From Pedobacter sp. BMA (GTDB lineage: Bacteria; Bacteroidota; Bacteroidia; Sphingobacteriales; Sphingobacteriaceae), in contig NZ_LECU01000003.1 in the NCBI RefSeq assembly GCF_001027745.1, positions 248,001 to 312,000 on the forward strand: DNA of 64,000 nucleotides, in the 5' to 3' direction. Shown piece after piece: positions 9,099 through 18,141 of the stretch. Both the position numbers and the translations under genes were made by a program. The notes under the pieces are model-generated. The model was not told the origin of the DNA. It saw only the letters and a program-made list of their open reading frames with translations, and did no database searches. Numbering within the stretch: position 1 is the first letter of the stretch; every line of letters starts with the position of its first letter.

Positions 9099-10250
9099 TT
9101 GAAGAAAATATACTTTATAGGAAATAATCTTAATCTCAAAAAAGATAAAGGTGGGTTGGGAGCAGGTGAACAGGTTCTGCTCCGGCATTTTATAAGATTT
9201 AGGGAAGAAGGTGTTAAAGTTATTATTATCAACACCGGAAGATTTAAAAATGATTTTGGATTTGAAGAAATCAACATACCAAAAAAGTGGTGGCACCCTC
9301 CCCTGCGCAAATTAACTCCGTGGCTTACGCAGCTCAGAATTAATATGATGTACAGGGCTTTACGCAAGGAGATTCAATCAAATGAGCCAGCTGCAGTTTT
9401 ATCATTATTTGGGGAGTATTCAAACTTATTGGCGTATAAAATATCAAAAAAAAAAGGCCTTAATCTTTACATGATATTTCACGATGATTCGGTTTTTAAT
9501 TATTTCAAAAAATACAGGCTTTTATCAGATCATCAACTGCATTGCATTATTAAGACCACAACCTGTTTTTTCCCTGTTAGTAAACCTATGGCTCTACTCC
9601 TAGAAAAGTATGGTGCAGGAGCGGGCGAGCTTTTATATCCTATTCCGGAATCAGGGAGTTTCGGTGCAAAAAAGTTTGAAGATGTGAATTTTACTGAATT
9701 ACAAATAGGTAATTCGGGATTAATTTTTGATGATCTCCATCTTGAGATCATTGAAAATATTGTTAAGGCGGCTAAAACAGTGAATGCACATCTTCAGTTA
9801 ATTACTAACCTGCCCGAAAAACTTTCAGCACATATTTACTCATTTGGAAACAACGTTAAGGTTATTGAACGGTTTGACACAGTTACAGAACTGTTAAATT
9901 ATCTTTCACTTAGTATAGATGTTTTACTGGTATTTTATTCATTTAAACCAGATAAGGAATTCAGAATGTTTACCAGTTTTCCGAGTAAATTTGTTGAATA
10001 TTGCAAGCTTGGACTACCTGTTATTATTATTGCTCCACCAGAGAGCAGTATAGGTAAATGGGCTGTAGAAAATAAATGGCTTACCTACGAAAATACCGGA
10101 GAACCGGCAAATATAGCAGCTACTATTGCAAAATTAAATAACCGCGATTTTTGGAATAATTGTCAGTTACAGGCTCAAAAATACGCGGATACTGATTTTA
10201 ATCCTGATGAGATACACAGAAAGTTGAGTAATTCGATTAAGTACAAATGA
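9099..10250 (+). CDS. GT-B type glycosyltransferase, paralogue of 3501-4682
   Basis: The N-terminal strand KKIYFIGNNLNLKKDKGG, with a glycine loop, and the late block SFPSKFVEYCKLGLPVIIIA mark a GT-B enzyme. This late block and the tail (FNPDEIH) align with the gene at 3501-4682, so this is a duplicated type within one operon. Length is 383 aa. The start is TTG, 3 bases after the previous stop. The stop sits in an ATGA overlap with the next gene. Confidence 0.72.
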   Translation: MKKIYFIGNNLNLKKDKGGLGAGEQVLLRHFIRFREEGVKVIIINTGRFKNDFGFEEINIPKKWWHPPLRKLTPWLTQLRINMMYRALRKEIQSNEPAAVLSLFGEYSNLLAYKISKKKGLNLYMIFHDDSVFNYFKKYRLLSDHQLHCIIKTTTCFFPVSKPMALLLEKYGAGAGELLYPIPESGSFGAKKFEDVNFTELQIGNSGLIFDDLHLEIIENIVKAAKTVNAHLQLITNLPEKLSAHIYSFGNNVKVIERFDTVTELLNYLSLSIDVLLVFYSFKPDKEFRMFTSFPSKFVEYCKLGLPVIIIAPPESSIGKWAVENKWLTYENTGEPANIAATIAKLNNRDFWNNCQLQAQKYADTDFNPDEIHRKLSNSIKYK

Positions 10251-11155
10251 AAATTGCCATTCTAATTCCATGCTATAATTCTGCTGAATATCTGCCTGAA
10301 CTTTTTACAGGCATCAGAAAGCAAAGTGTTCCCTTTGATGAAATTATCTGTTATGATGATGGAAGCAGTGATAATACCATTGAAATAGCGAAATCACTGG
10401 GAGCTAAAGTTATCTCCGGCAAAAATAACCGTGGACCAGCATACGCACGAAACCGGATGATTGAAGCCAGCACAAGTGATTTTTTCCATTTCCACGATTC
10501 AGATGACCTGATTGATGAGAAATTTGTTGAAATCATGCGTAATCACCTTGAAGATGAATCCGTTCAGCTTATTTCTAATGCTTACGTACTTGACAGAAAA
10601 GACCGTTCCAAAAATCTTGGGAACATCACATATCAAAATCTTGCTGAAGCAAATGATCAGTTAGCTTATTTCTTAAATCATGTAGGCTTTGCAAGTATGG
10701 GTTTATACAGTAAAAAAGCTTTAAATAAAATTGGCGGATTTTGGGAAGATTTAAAAGGCAACGAAGATCCCGATTTACATATTCGTTTGGCCGAAAATAA
10801 TTACCGGATCAAAAACGTAGATCACTTCCTGGTTACTAAATTAGAGCACAGCACATCGTTTTCACATCAAAACTGGACACAATGTCTGGCTGATAAACTG
10901 AAATGTATTGATGCCTATGCTAAAAGAATGCATCCTCAATATCATCCTGTTTTTGCCTTACAGGCAGCACGTTTATCTAATTATTTTTACCGCGAAAATC
11001 ATAAAACATTAAGCCTGCAGGCACGAAAACTATCGTTCAGTTTAGGTCTGCATGTTATTCCTGATTCAAAGTTTTCTGAAATATTAACTTCATTTTTTGG
11101 CGTAAGATTTTATTTGTGGCTCTATCGCCGCAGGGTAGATTTAAATTTAGTATGA
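10247..11155 (+). CDS. GT2 family glycosyltransferase
   Basis: A GT-A enzyme beginning IAILIPCYNSAEYL, with YDDGSSDNT for nucleotide binding, PAYARNRMIEAS, and FHDSDD as the DxD metal site near residue 85. KGNEDPDLHIRLAEN forms the ED acceptor motif. The protein has 302 aa and no transmembrane helices. ATGA junctions on both sides show tight coupling. It is one of five clear GT2 genes in the operon. Confidence 0.9.
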   Translation: MKIAILIPCYNSAEYLPELFTGIRKQSVPFDEIICYDDGSSDNTIEIAKSLGAKVISGKNNRGPAYARNRMIEASTSDFFHFHDSDDLIDEKFVEIMRNHLEDESVQLISNAYVLDRKDRSKNLGNITYQNLAEANDQLAYFLNHVGFASMGLYSKKALNKIGGFWEDLKGNEDPDLHIRLAENNYRIKNVDHFLVTKLEHSTSFSHQNWTQCLADKLKCIDAYAKRMHPQYHPVFALQAARLSNYFYRENHKTLSLQARKLSFSLGLHVIPDSKFSEILTSFFGVRFYLWLYRRRVDLNLV

Positions 11156-12144
11156 CAGAACCACTCGTATCTATTATTATTCCACTTTATAATGCAGAAG
11201 ATTTTGTAAAGGATTGTATTTATTCTGCCATAAATCAAACATGGGAAAATAAAGAAATAATTGTGGTTGACGACGGATCAACAGATAACAGCTTAAATAT
11301 CGTAAATTCATTTAATGATGAACGGATTACAGTAATCAGCCAGAAAAACAAAGGTGCCTCTGCCGCAAGAAACAAGGGTTTGGAAGCAGCTAGGGGAAAA
11401 TATATCCAGTTTCTAGATGCAGATGATATACTGGGGACAGAAAAAATAGCTACTCAGGTTAAATCTCTGAGTACTTCTGAAGAACACCTTTCACTATGCC
11501 ATACTGTACATTTTGATGATGGAACAGATCCTTTTCAATACCTTCCACAAAATGAATGGTATAGTAAAGACATTGCTGATCCAATTGATTTCCTAATCAA
11601 ACTATATTCAGGATCAGATATTTTGCCTGGTTTTGGTGGAATGATACAACCCAATGCATGGTTAGTACCCCTAACATTAATTCATAAAGCTGGTTTATGG
11701 AATGAAAAGCTGACTACTGATGATGACGGAGAGTTTTTTTGCAGGGTTTTAGTTAACTCTTCGGGTATTAAATTTGCAGATAAGGGTATAAACTATTACA
11801 GGAAACACAAAAATTTAGTATCACTATCAAATGCTACAAACCATAGCGCTTTCGGGAGTATATATCATTCTATCGGACTAAAATATGACCATTTGAATAA
11901 ATTTGTTTCTCCTGGCATTATCGATATAATATTCTCAAGATTTTACTGGGAACTAGCACTCAGTTCATACCCTCTTGATAAAACGCTTTCAGCTAAAGCG
12001 ATAAAGAAAAGCAGAACATTAAGCAATAAAAAATTTGGTTATAGTGGTGGTACTAACAGTAAAATGATCAGTAAGTTACTTGGGTGGAAAGCAGCCAGAT
12101 TAGTTAGTTTTATAAGACTTAAAATTATAAATGGCACAAGCTAA
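11152..12144 (+). CDS. GT2 family glycosyltransferase
   Basis: Starts MTEPLVSIIIPLYN, the canonical GT2 first strand, with VVDDGSTDNS, GASAARNKGLEAARG and FLDADD (DxD) following in order. TTDDDGEFFCRVL supplies the acceptor-side acidic motif. I start it at ATG 11152, in an ATGA overlap with the previous stop, rather than at an upstream GTG (11116) that would add 12 residues lying inside the neighbour. Length is 330 aa. The first 100 residues are very typical, while the C-terminal 130 vary, as usual for acceptor domains. Confidence 0.92.
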   Translation: MTEPLVSIIIPLYNAEDFVKDCIYSAINQTWENKEIIVVDDGSTDNSLNIVNSFNDERITVISQKNKGASAARNKGLEAARGKYIQFLDADDILGTEKIATQVKSLSTSEEHLSLCHTVHFDDGTDPFQYLPQNEWYSKDIADPIDFLIKLYSGSDILPGFGGMIQPNAWLVPLTLIHKAGLWNEKLTTDDDGEFFCRVLVNSSGIKFADKGINYYRKHKNLVSLSNATNHSAFGSIYHSIGLKYDHLNKFVSPGIIDIIFSRFYWELALSSYPLDKTLSAKAIKKSRTLSNKKFGYSGGTNSKMISKLLGWKAARLVSFIRLKIINGTS

Positions 12145-13108
12145 AAGAAACGTAATAACCATTGCCACAAATAAAAGAGTGTATCTTGAGCTTGCGATTA
12201 ATTTAGCCAGATCGTTTTATATTTGGAACAGAGATAATGATATCGGATTTTATCTGGTTACAGACATGGGAGAACACCTTCCTGCCGATATTAAACGATA
12301 TGTGAATGTTATAGCCATTAAAGAAAATGAGCTCGGAACAGGTTTCTCTACCAAGTTACATTTAGATAAGTTAGCCCCCGAAGGGCAAACACTTTTTATA
12401 GATAGCGACTGTTTAATATTTGGGAGCCTGAACCGGGTATTTGATAAATTCAGCGGGCATCAGGTTTCTGTTATCGGTAATTACATTAAATCTGGAGAAT
12501 GGTTTGGTAATATAGCAGATATATGCAGTCAGTTTGAAATACCACATCTTCCAAAGTTTAATGGTGGAATATATTATTTAGAAAAAGGTTCTGTTGCTGA
12601 ACAGGTTTACTCGAAAGCCAGAGAACTGGAACGTACTTATGACCAGATTGGTTTTAAAAGACTTAGAAACAGTCCCAATGACGAGGTATTGATGAGTCTT
12701 TCAATGCAGCTAAACGGACAATCGCCAATAATAGATGACGGAACAATACTAAGCGATCCCCAGGCTTGTCCGGGATATTACAAAATCAATGTAACAAAGG
12801 GTACTTCTTTACTGATCAACCCCAAAGCCCCCCATAAATTACATCAGTCGTGGTATCCGTTTCATATTGTTAAGCCCCTCGTTGTTCATTTCGTTGGCTA
12901 TTATACAGATGATTATCAATATAAATATGAGGCTTACAAACTCTCAAAAATGGTTAACAACAAACTATCAGTTTTAACCAATATGAAAGGATTAATAACA
13001 ATAAATTGGGCCGGAAGGTTGAAGATTGGAATGAAAAATGTACTCCGCCCGGTTTTTCGCAAAGCATTTGGCACAAGAAAGATTAAAATATCTAACCGGG
13101 TTTCATGA
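12131..13108 (+). CDS. GT-A type glycosyltransferase-like protein with a DSD motif
   Basis: The sequence has the outline of a GT8-like or nucleotide-diphospho-sugar transferase: an N-terminal strand NVITIATNKRVYLELA, then TLFIDSDCLIF with D91-S-D93 as a metal-binding DxD, then KFNGGIYYLEKGS, the usual conserved Asn-Gly-Gly of this fold. A late SWYPFHIVKPLVVHFVGYY could carry the second metal-binding His. Length is 325 aa. I cannot place it in a numbered family. It overlaps the previous gene by 14 bases and the next by 4. Confidence 0.75.
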   Translation: MAQAKRNVITIATNKRVYLELAINLARSFYIWNRDNDIGFYLVTDMGEHLPADIKRYVNVIAIKENELGTGFSTKLHLDKLAPEGQTLFIDSDCLIFGSLNRVFDKFSGHQVSVIGNYIKSGEWFGNIADICSQFEIPHLPKFNGGIYYLEKGSVAEQVYSKARELERTYDQIGFKRLRNSPNDEVLMSLSMQLNGQSPIIDDGTILSDPQACPGYYKINVTKGTSLLINPKAPHKLHQSWYPFHIVKPLVVHFVGYYTDDYQYKYEAYKLSKMVNNKLSVLTNMKGLITINWAGRLKIGMKNVLRPVFRKAFGTRKIKISNRVS

Positions 13109-14046
13109 TAGATATTAGTATAATCATTCCGTCGTATAACAGGCTATGGAGTTTGCCGGAAACTATTAAAAGTTGTACGTCCAAACTGTTAAATATTGAG
13201 ATCGTTGTTATTGACGATGGTAGTACAGACGGAACATGGGAATGGCTGGAACAGCAAAAAAACATTATTTCTATCAGGCAAAATAATCTGGGCAAGTGCT
13301 GGGCGGTTAATGCGGGTTTTAAAATAGCTAATGGAAAATATATCAGATTCTTAGACTCAGACGACATCCTTAGTAAAGGTGCAAATGAAGAACAATTTCA
13401 AATTGCCGAACAAACAACAGCAGATGTTGTAGTAAGCGGCCATTTGGTTATTGATGTATCGGACAAGGTTATCAGGGAACACCCCTGGTTTTTTTGTGAT
13501 GATTTTATTGCACAGCAACTTGGCGAATGTGATAGTTCTCATTATTCGGCATACCTTTTCCGGAAAAGTTTTATTGAAGATGTTCCGCACCGGCCCGATT
13601 TTGCTTATCGTGATGACAGAAGATTTATTTTAGAAGTTGCTTTAAAACTACCAAAATACCAGATACATCAGGGATTTGCACTCAGGCACAGACATCATAA
13701 TAACAGCAGACTACAGTTCAATACCAATTTAAAACAGGCAGTTCAAAATTTTCAGCACTTAAATATCTATAAAGATATTCTGGGTATTTTAAATAAAAAG
13801 GGCGAACTGACAGAACGCAGATTAGATGCCTCTATAAATATTTTGTGGCCATTAACAGAGTGGATTGCCAAATTCAGTATTCAGGATGCAACTGAAACGT
13901 TTGAATGGATAAAAACCTTAAAACCACAGTTTAAAATTAAGAGTGAAGGCTTGAAAAAAATTCTGTACAAAATTTTAGGATTTAGAAATACCTCATACAT
14001 TCTAACACTCAGAAGAAGAGTAGTATTTGCAAAACAAGATCAATAA
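13105..14046 (+). CDS. GT2 family glycosyltransferase
   Basis: Begins MIDISIIIPSYNRLWSLPE, followed by VIDDGSTDGTWEWL, a shortened middle region and RFLDSDDIL as the DxD motif near residue 77. AYRDDRRFILEVAL is the acceptor-side acidic motif. Length is 313 aa. The gap between the DGS and DxD motifs is shorter than in the neighbouring GT2 proteins, so the donor-loop structure may differ. The start ATG is in an ATGA overlap. Confidence 0.9.
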   Translation: MIDISIIIPSYNRLWSLPETIKSCTSKLLNIEIVVIDDGSTDGTWEWLEQQKNIISIRQNNLGKCWAVNAGFKIANGKYIRFLDSDDILSKGANEEQFQIAEQTTADVVVSGHLVIDVSDKVIREHPWFFCDDFIAQQLGECDSSHYSAYLFRKSFIEDVPHRPDFAYRDDRRFILEVALKLPKYQIHQGFALRHRHHNNSRLQFNTNLKQAVQNFQHLNIYKDILGILNKKGELTERRLDASINILWPLTEWIAKFSIQDATETFEWIKTLKPQFKIKSEGLKKILYKILGFRNTSYILTLRRRVVFAKQDQ

Positions 14047-14054
14047 ATAAACAT

Positions 14055-15197
14055 TTGAAAATCTTTCTCTCATTTTTGCAAGGCAAGCCCGATCACCCCA
14101 TTCCTGCATATAGCTTTTGGGAATATTACATTAAAAATGGTATTGAAGAAAGCGGGAATAGCTGGGTGGAAGCACCGGCGGTTGACTGGGCTTTTGGACT
14201 AGTACCGCAATCGAAAGAAAGCTTTCAAAGATGGAAAGAAGACACCTGGAAGAAAACAATAAGTTATTTGAAGAAAAACAGGGTGGATTTATTTTTGAGT
14301 TACCTTTATCCCGCTCAGATTGATGCAGATTCTATAAAAGAAATTAAAAAAATGGGAATCCCCTGTGTTAATTTTTTTTGTGATCATATCAGGGAATTCA
14401 GGCAGATTCCCAATGAATTTGGTGTCTTTGATTTAAGCTGGGTACCAGAATATCAGGCGCAGCAAATGTATAAAAAGCAAGGTTTCAGATACATCCATTT
14501 GCCTATGCCAATGTGGGTAGATTATAAATACAGATCAGTACCTGAACATGAATCAACTAACATTGCTTTTATAGGCTCGAAAGATGTTCAGAGACAGTTG
14601 TTCTTTGAAAGATTTGTAAAGTTAAATTCAAATATTGAAATTGATATTTACGGAACCGGATGGGAAGATAAAGAATCATCAACACATTGTTTTCAAAAAC
14701 AATCCCTTTATGAAAAGCTAATTAACCAGAAAGATTTTATTCGTAAAAACGGCATTTATGCTTTTAAAAACAAAATCTTATACTCAGGCAAACAAGAAAA
14801 TTTAAGCCTTGAATTAAAAGAGTTGGTCAAACCTAAACCTGATTTCGAAAATTATATCCGAATTACAAGGGAGAGCCGGATTGTTCTGGGTATTAACCGT
14901 TATCCGGGTTATAATTACCCAATACACAAACCAAATACCTACTCGAGGTTGCGTGATATTGAAGCACCAATGCTTGGTGCCTGTTATCTTACAGAATTTA
15001 CACCAGGACTGGAAAGCATGTATGAGATTGGAAAGGAAATTGAAGTTTTTAGCAATCAGGAAGAATTAATAGAAAAGCTTAAACATTTACAACAGGAGCC
15101 TGGCAAGCGCAAAAACCTGAGAATGAATGCCCAGCAAAAAGCATTAAATACGCTCTCAATTCCTTCTTCCATATTAAAAATCAAATCATCACTTTAA
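14055..15197 (+). CDS. CgeB-like glycosyltransferase
   Basis: The layout resembles the CgeB/DUF3880-type GT-B proteins found in spore-coat, flagellin and surface glycan clusters. The middle shows FDLSWVPEYQAQQMYKKQG, then a C-terminal domain starting NIAFIGSKDVQRQLFFERF. The end has RLRDIEAPMLGACYLTEF and EVFSNQEELIEKL, the usual closing blocks of this family. Length is 380 aa. The start is TTG at 14055, 8 bases past the previous stop, and the first strand KIFLSFLQG begins at residue 2. The donor is unknown. Confidence 0.8.
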   Translation: MKIFLSFLQGKPDHPIPAYSFWEYYIKNGIEESGNSWVEAPAVDWAFGLVPQSKESFQRWKEDTWKKTISYLKKNRVDLFLSYLYPAQIDADSIKEIKKMGIPCVNFFCDHIREFRQIPNEFGVFDLSWVPEYQAQQMYKKQGFRYIHLPMPMWVDYKYRSVPEHESTNIAFIGSKDVQRQLFFERFVKLNSNIEIDIYGTGWEDKESSTHCFQKQSLYEKLINQKDFIRKNGIYAFKNKILYSGKQENLSLELKELVKPKPDFENYIRITRESRIVLGINRYPGYNYPIHKPNTYSRLRDIEAPMLGACYLTEFTPGLESMYEIGKEIEVFSNQEELIEKLKHLQQEPGKRKNLRMNAQQKALNTLSIPSSILKIKSSL

Positions 15198-15198
15198 A

Positions 15199-16152
15199 CT
15201 GGAAACTAACAAACAAAAATACGTTCCGATAATAAATGTACTAAGGGCAATTGCGAGCATGGCTGTTTGTATTGTACACTTACATTATTTTATTGGTTTA
15301 AATGCTTATCCTGTTTCTAAGCTGCTTACTTACGGACAACAAGGAGTTGCAATATTCTTTGTTGTATCTGGATTTATAATTCCGTATTCTTTATGGAACA
15401 GTAATTATACTATCAGGAATTTCTTCAGATATCTGGCCCGGAGATCGCTTAGAATAGATCCGCCGGTTTTAGCTATTATAATGATCACGATTCTAATAAC
15501 CCATGAATTCAATATCGTAAGAATCCTTTATAATATATTTTATCTTGTTCCCTTCTCAGATAGCTATAAATGGTATAATGGTGTGTTTTGGACACTTGGA
15601 ATTGAATTCCAGTTTTATCTGATTATTGGATTGACTATAGGACTGATTATCAATAAAAACATCAAAGTAATTGTATTTTTTATCCTCCTGATTTCAATGA
15701 CAGGATATTTTATCCAACTTAAAAATAACTATGGCTTTATTCTTCATAGTGCACACTATTTTGGTTTCGGAATATTAACATTGCTTATTTATAAAAAAAG
15801 AATCTCCATACTTTATGGACATATCTTACTGTTTGGTTTATGTTTTTTTTTATCTTGCTCAATATCAATTTTAACAGGTTGTATAGGTTATTTTAGTGCG
15901 TTAGCGATATTACATCTTTCATTTCGCAATATCATTACTGATTATTTTGGCCGTATTTCTTACTCACTTTACTTAACACATCCACTGGCAGGATTTTATC
16001 TGGCAGATTACCTTAAACACTTTCAATTAAACATTTACCTTCTAATACTCATACTGGTTATATTATGTACACTTATAGCTAACTTATTTTACGCTGCAAT
16101 TGAGCGACCTGCATTAAAGTTTTCTAAACGCATATCAATTAAAAATGGCTAA
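15199..16152 (+). CDS. Acyltransferase family 3 (OafA-like)
   Basis: An integral-membrane O-acetyl or acyl transferase acting on sugars. The first ATG (15259) would cut into the conserved first helix. Reading upstream in frame gives KYVPIINVLRAIASM, the normal family start with its conserved LRAIA, so the true start is probably CTG at 15199, one base after the preceding stop. Catalytic features are the early His (H27 from this start) and YLARRSLRIDPP. The late block FGRISYSLYLTHP and AAIERPALKF close the family pattern. Length is 317 aa, about 10 helices. The decayed fragment at 976-1305 belongs to the same superfamily but is not a close copy. Confidence 0.85.
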   Translation: METNKQKYVPIINVLRAIASMAVCIVHLHYFIGLNAYPVSKLLTYGQQGVAIFFVVSGFIIPYSLWNSNYTIRNFFRYLARRSLRIDPPVLAIIMITILITHEFNIVRILYNIFYLVPFSDSYKWYNGVFWTLGIEFQFYLIIGLTIGLIINKNIKVIVFFILLISMTGYFIQLKNNYGFILHSAHYFGFGILTLLIYKKRISILYGHILLFGLCFFLSCSISILTGCIGYFSALAILHLSFRNIITDYFGRISYSLYLTHPLAGFYLADYLKHFQLNIYLLILILVILCTLIANLFYAAIERPALKFSKRISIKNG

Positions 16153-17125
16153 AGATATTTGTATTTACTATAAACAAGAGCCTGAAAATGACCGGTATAT
16201 CAAGGGTGACGGACTCATCATTCCGATTTTACGAAACTTAATTAAAGGAAAAAAAACCGGAGGTGTAGAAAAGGTATTTATTAATTTATGCAAATCATTT
16301 ACCCTGTCAGGCATCCCTTACAAAGTTAATAAGGATTTTAAACAACTGAAACCAGATGATAAGGTGATTGTTTTAGGAAGTGGAAAACACGTTTTAAAAA
16401 AATACGATAGGGGCAATAAAATTATCGCCGGTATTGGCCTTATGACCCACCCAAGTGAGTGGCCTACCTTATGTACCGATTTTCCCGTTGTAAAATACCT
16501 TCAGCACTCAGATTGGGCAACTCAGGTTTACAAACCATATTTTGGCCAAACCATTTGCGACAACTGGTTTGCCGGAATAGAAACAGACAAATGGAAACCC
16601 CTTAAAATTGAGAAAGAAATTGATGTTTTAATCTATTATAAGATCAGATGGAATCAGGAAATTTTGGATGAAACCTTGCTTAAGCCTATTATAAAATCAA
16701 TAGAAACCAAAGGTCTGAATTATCAAATGATAAAATACGGATTTTACAATGAGGATGAATATTTTAATTTATTAAACCGCAGCAAAATGATGATTTTTCT
16801 CTGCGAACATGAAAGTCAGGGTTTTGCCTGCTGCGAAGCCATGTCGATGAATGTACCTGTATTGGCCTGGGATCAGGGATTTTGTTTAGATCCTAACCGG
16901 TTTAAATGGGGAAACCCCGTAATTCCAGCTACCTCTGTACCTTTTTTTGACGAAAGCTGTGGATTGACGTTTAAGAATATTGCTGATTTCTATAATGTAT
17001 TTCTTTTATTTATTGAAAACGTCGAACGTAAAATTTATGAGCCAAGGGATTTTGTAATCATAAACCTTAGTCTCGAAAAAAGCGGAAAAAGAATGCTTGA
17101 AATACTGGAGGAAGTTTACGGATGA
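16145..17125 (+). CDS. GT-B type glycosyltransferase-like protein
   Basis: A GT4-like outline is visible: GGVEKVFINLCKSFTLSG as an N-terminal glycine loop and helix, VLIYYKIRWNQEIL at the start of the donor domain, and FLCEHESQGFACCEAMSMN as an E-x7-E motif near residue 225. The order fits, but the individual motifs diverge from typical GT4, hence moderate confidence. Length is 326 aa. The start ATG overlaps the acyltransferase end by 8 bases and the stop overlaps the next ATG (ATGA). Confidence 0.78.
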   Translation: MAKDICIYYKQEPENDRYIKGDGLIIPILRNLIKGKKTGGVEKVFINLCKSFTLSGIPYKVNKDFKQLKPDDKVIVLGSGKHVLKKYDRGNKIIAGIGLMTHPSEWPTLCTDFPVVKYLQHSDWATQVYKPYFGQTICDNWFAGIETDKWKPLKIEKEIDVLIYYKIRWNQEILDETLLKPIIKSIETKGLNYQMIKYGFYNEDEYFNLLNRSKMMIFLCEHESQGFACCEAMSMNVPVLAWDQGFCLDPNRFKWGNPVIPATSVPFFDESCGLTFKNIADFYNVFLLFIENVERKIYEPRDFVIINLSLEKSGKRMLEILEEVYG

Positions 17126-18141
17126 GAATTCTCCTGATTATGGATCCCGGGATTCCCGTCCCTCCAAAATTATACGGCGGACACGAAAGGCTGGTGTCTA
17201 TGTTTGCCGATGCCTATAATCAGCTTGGGCATGAAGTAAGTCTGTTAGCCGGTCCTGACTCTAATATTAAGGGTAAAACTTTCAGTTTTGGGGTAAACGA
17301 TCTTAACCGTTCAAAAATTCAAAAAAGCAAAGAGCTGTTTATGGCCTGGAATTTCCTGATTAACCATGTAAAAGACTATGATGTAATTCACAATTTCGGC
17401 CGTTTACTATACCTGCTTCCTGTATTAAACTCAGCAGCAAAAAAAATAATGACATATGGAAGGCCGGTCTCTGCCAAAGGAATCAGGTTAATTAATAAGC
17501 TGCCGAATCAAAATTTATATTTCACTGCCTGCAGCAATTACTGTGTGTCTACCGGCAATGTTGCCGGAAAATGGGAAACAGTTTATAATGCAATAGACTT
17601 CAGCGATTATAAACTCAACCAAACGATTGAAGAAGATGCTCCACTGATGTTTCTGGGAAGATTAGATAAAATTAAAGGCTTACATACGGCTATCAGTGTA
17701 GCTAAAAAAACAGGTCACCGCCTTTTAATTGGCGGTAATCTCCCCAACACTGCAGATAATTATGCCTATTTTAAACAAGAAATAGAACCGCATTTCAATA
17801 ATTCAGATATCATTTACCTGGGTGCACTTAACGATGAGCAGAAAAACAAGTATCTGGGGCAGTGCAAAGCTTTGTTGTTTCCTATAGAATGGGATGAGCC
17901 CTTTGGAATGGTAATGGTAGAAGCCATGGCTTGCGGAACACCTGTTATAGCATTTAACAGAGGTTCTGTTCCCGAAATTATTGTAAATGGCGAAAACGGA
18001 TATATTGTTTCAAACGAACATGAAATGATTGAAGCCCTGTTAAACATACATACCATTGACAGGTCAGGTTGCCGGTACTTGGCAAAGTCTAAATATAATG
18101 TGGATGTAATCGCAAAAAAATACCTGTTGCTGGTCAGTTGA
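17122..18141 (+). CDS. GT4 family glycosyltransferase
   Basis: Begins MRILLIMDPGIPVPPKLYGG, including the GGHER loop typical of GT4 enzymes. The donor domain runs from LMFLGRLDKIKGLHTA (the RxDxxKG block that contacts the nucleotide-sugar) to PIEWDEPFGMVMVEAMACG and PVIAFNRGSVPEII. Every motif is present in strong form, and the length of 339 aa is typical. It forms an ATGA junction upstream and a TTGA junction downstream. Donor sugar unknown. Confidence 0.93.
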   Translation: MRILLIMDPGIPVPPKLYGGHERLVSMFADAYNQLGHEVSLLAGPDSNIKGKTFSFGVNDLNRSKIQKSKELFMAWNFLINHVKDYDVIHNFGRLLYLLPVLNSAAKKIMTYGRPVSAKGIRLINKLPNQNLYFTACSNYCVSTGNVAGKWETVYNAIDFSDYKLNQTIEEDAPLMFLGRLDKIKGLHTAISVAKKTGHRLLIGGNLPNTADNYAYFKQEIEPHFNNSDIIYLGALNDEQKNKYLGQCKALLFPIEWDEPFGMVMVEAMACGTPVIAFNRGSVPEIIVNGENGYIVSNEHEMIEALLNIHTIDRSGCRYLAKSKYNVDVIAKKYLLLVS

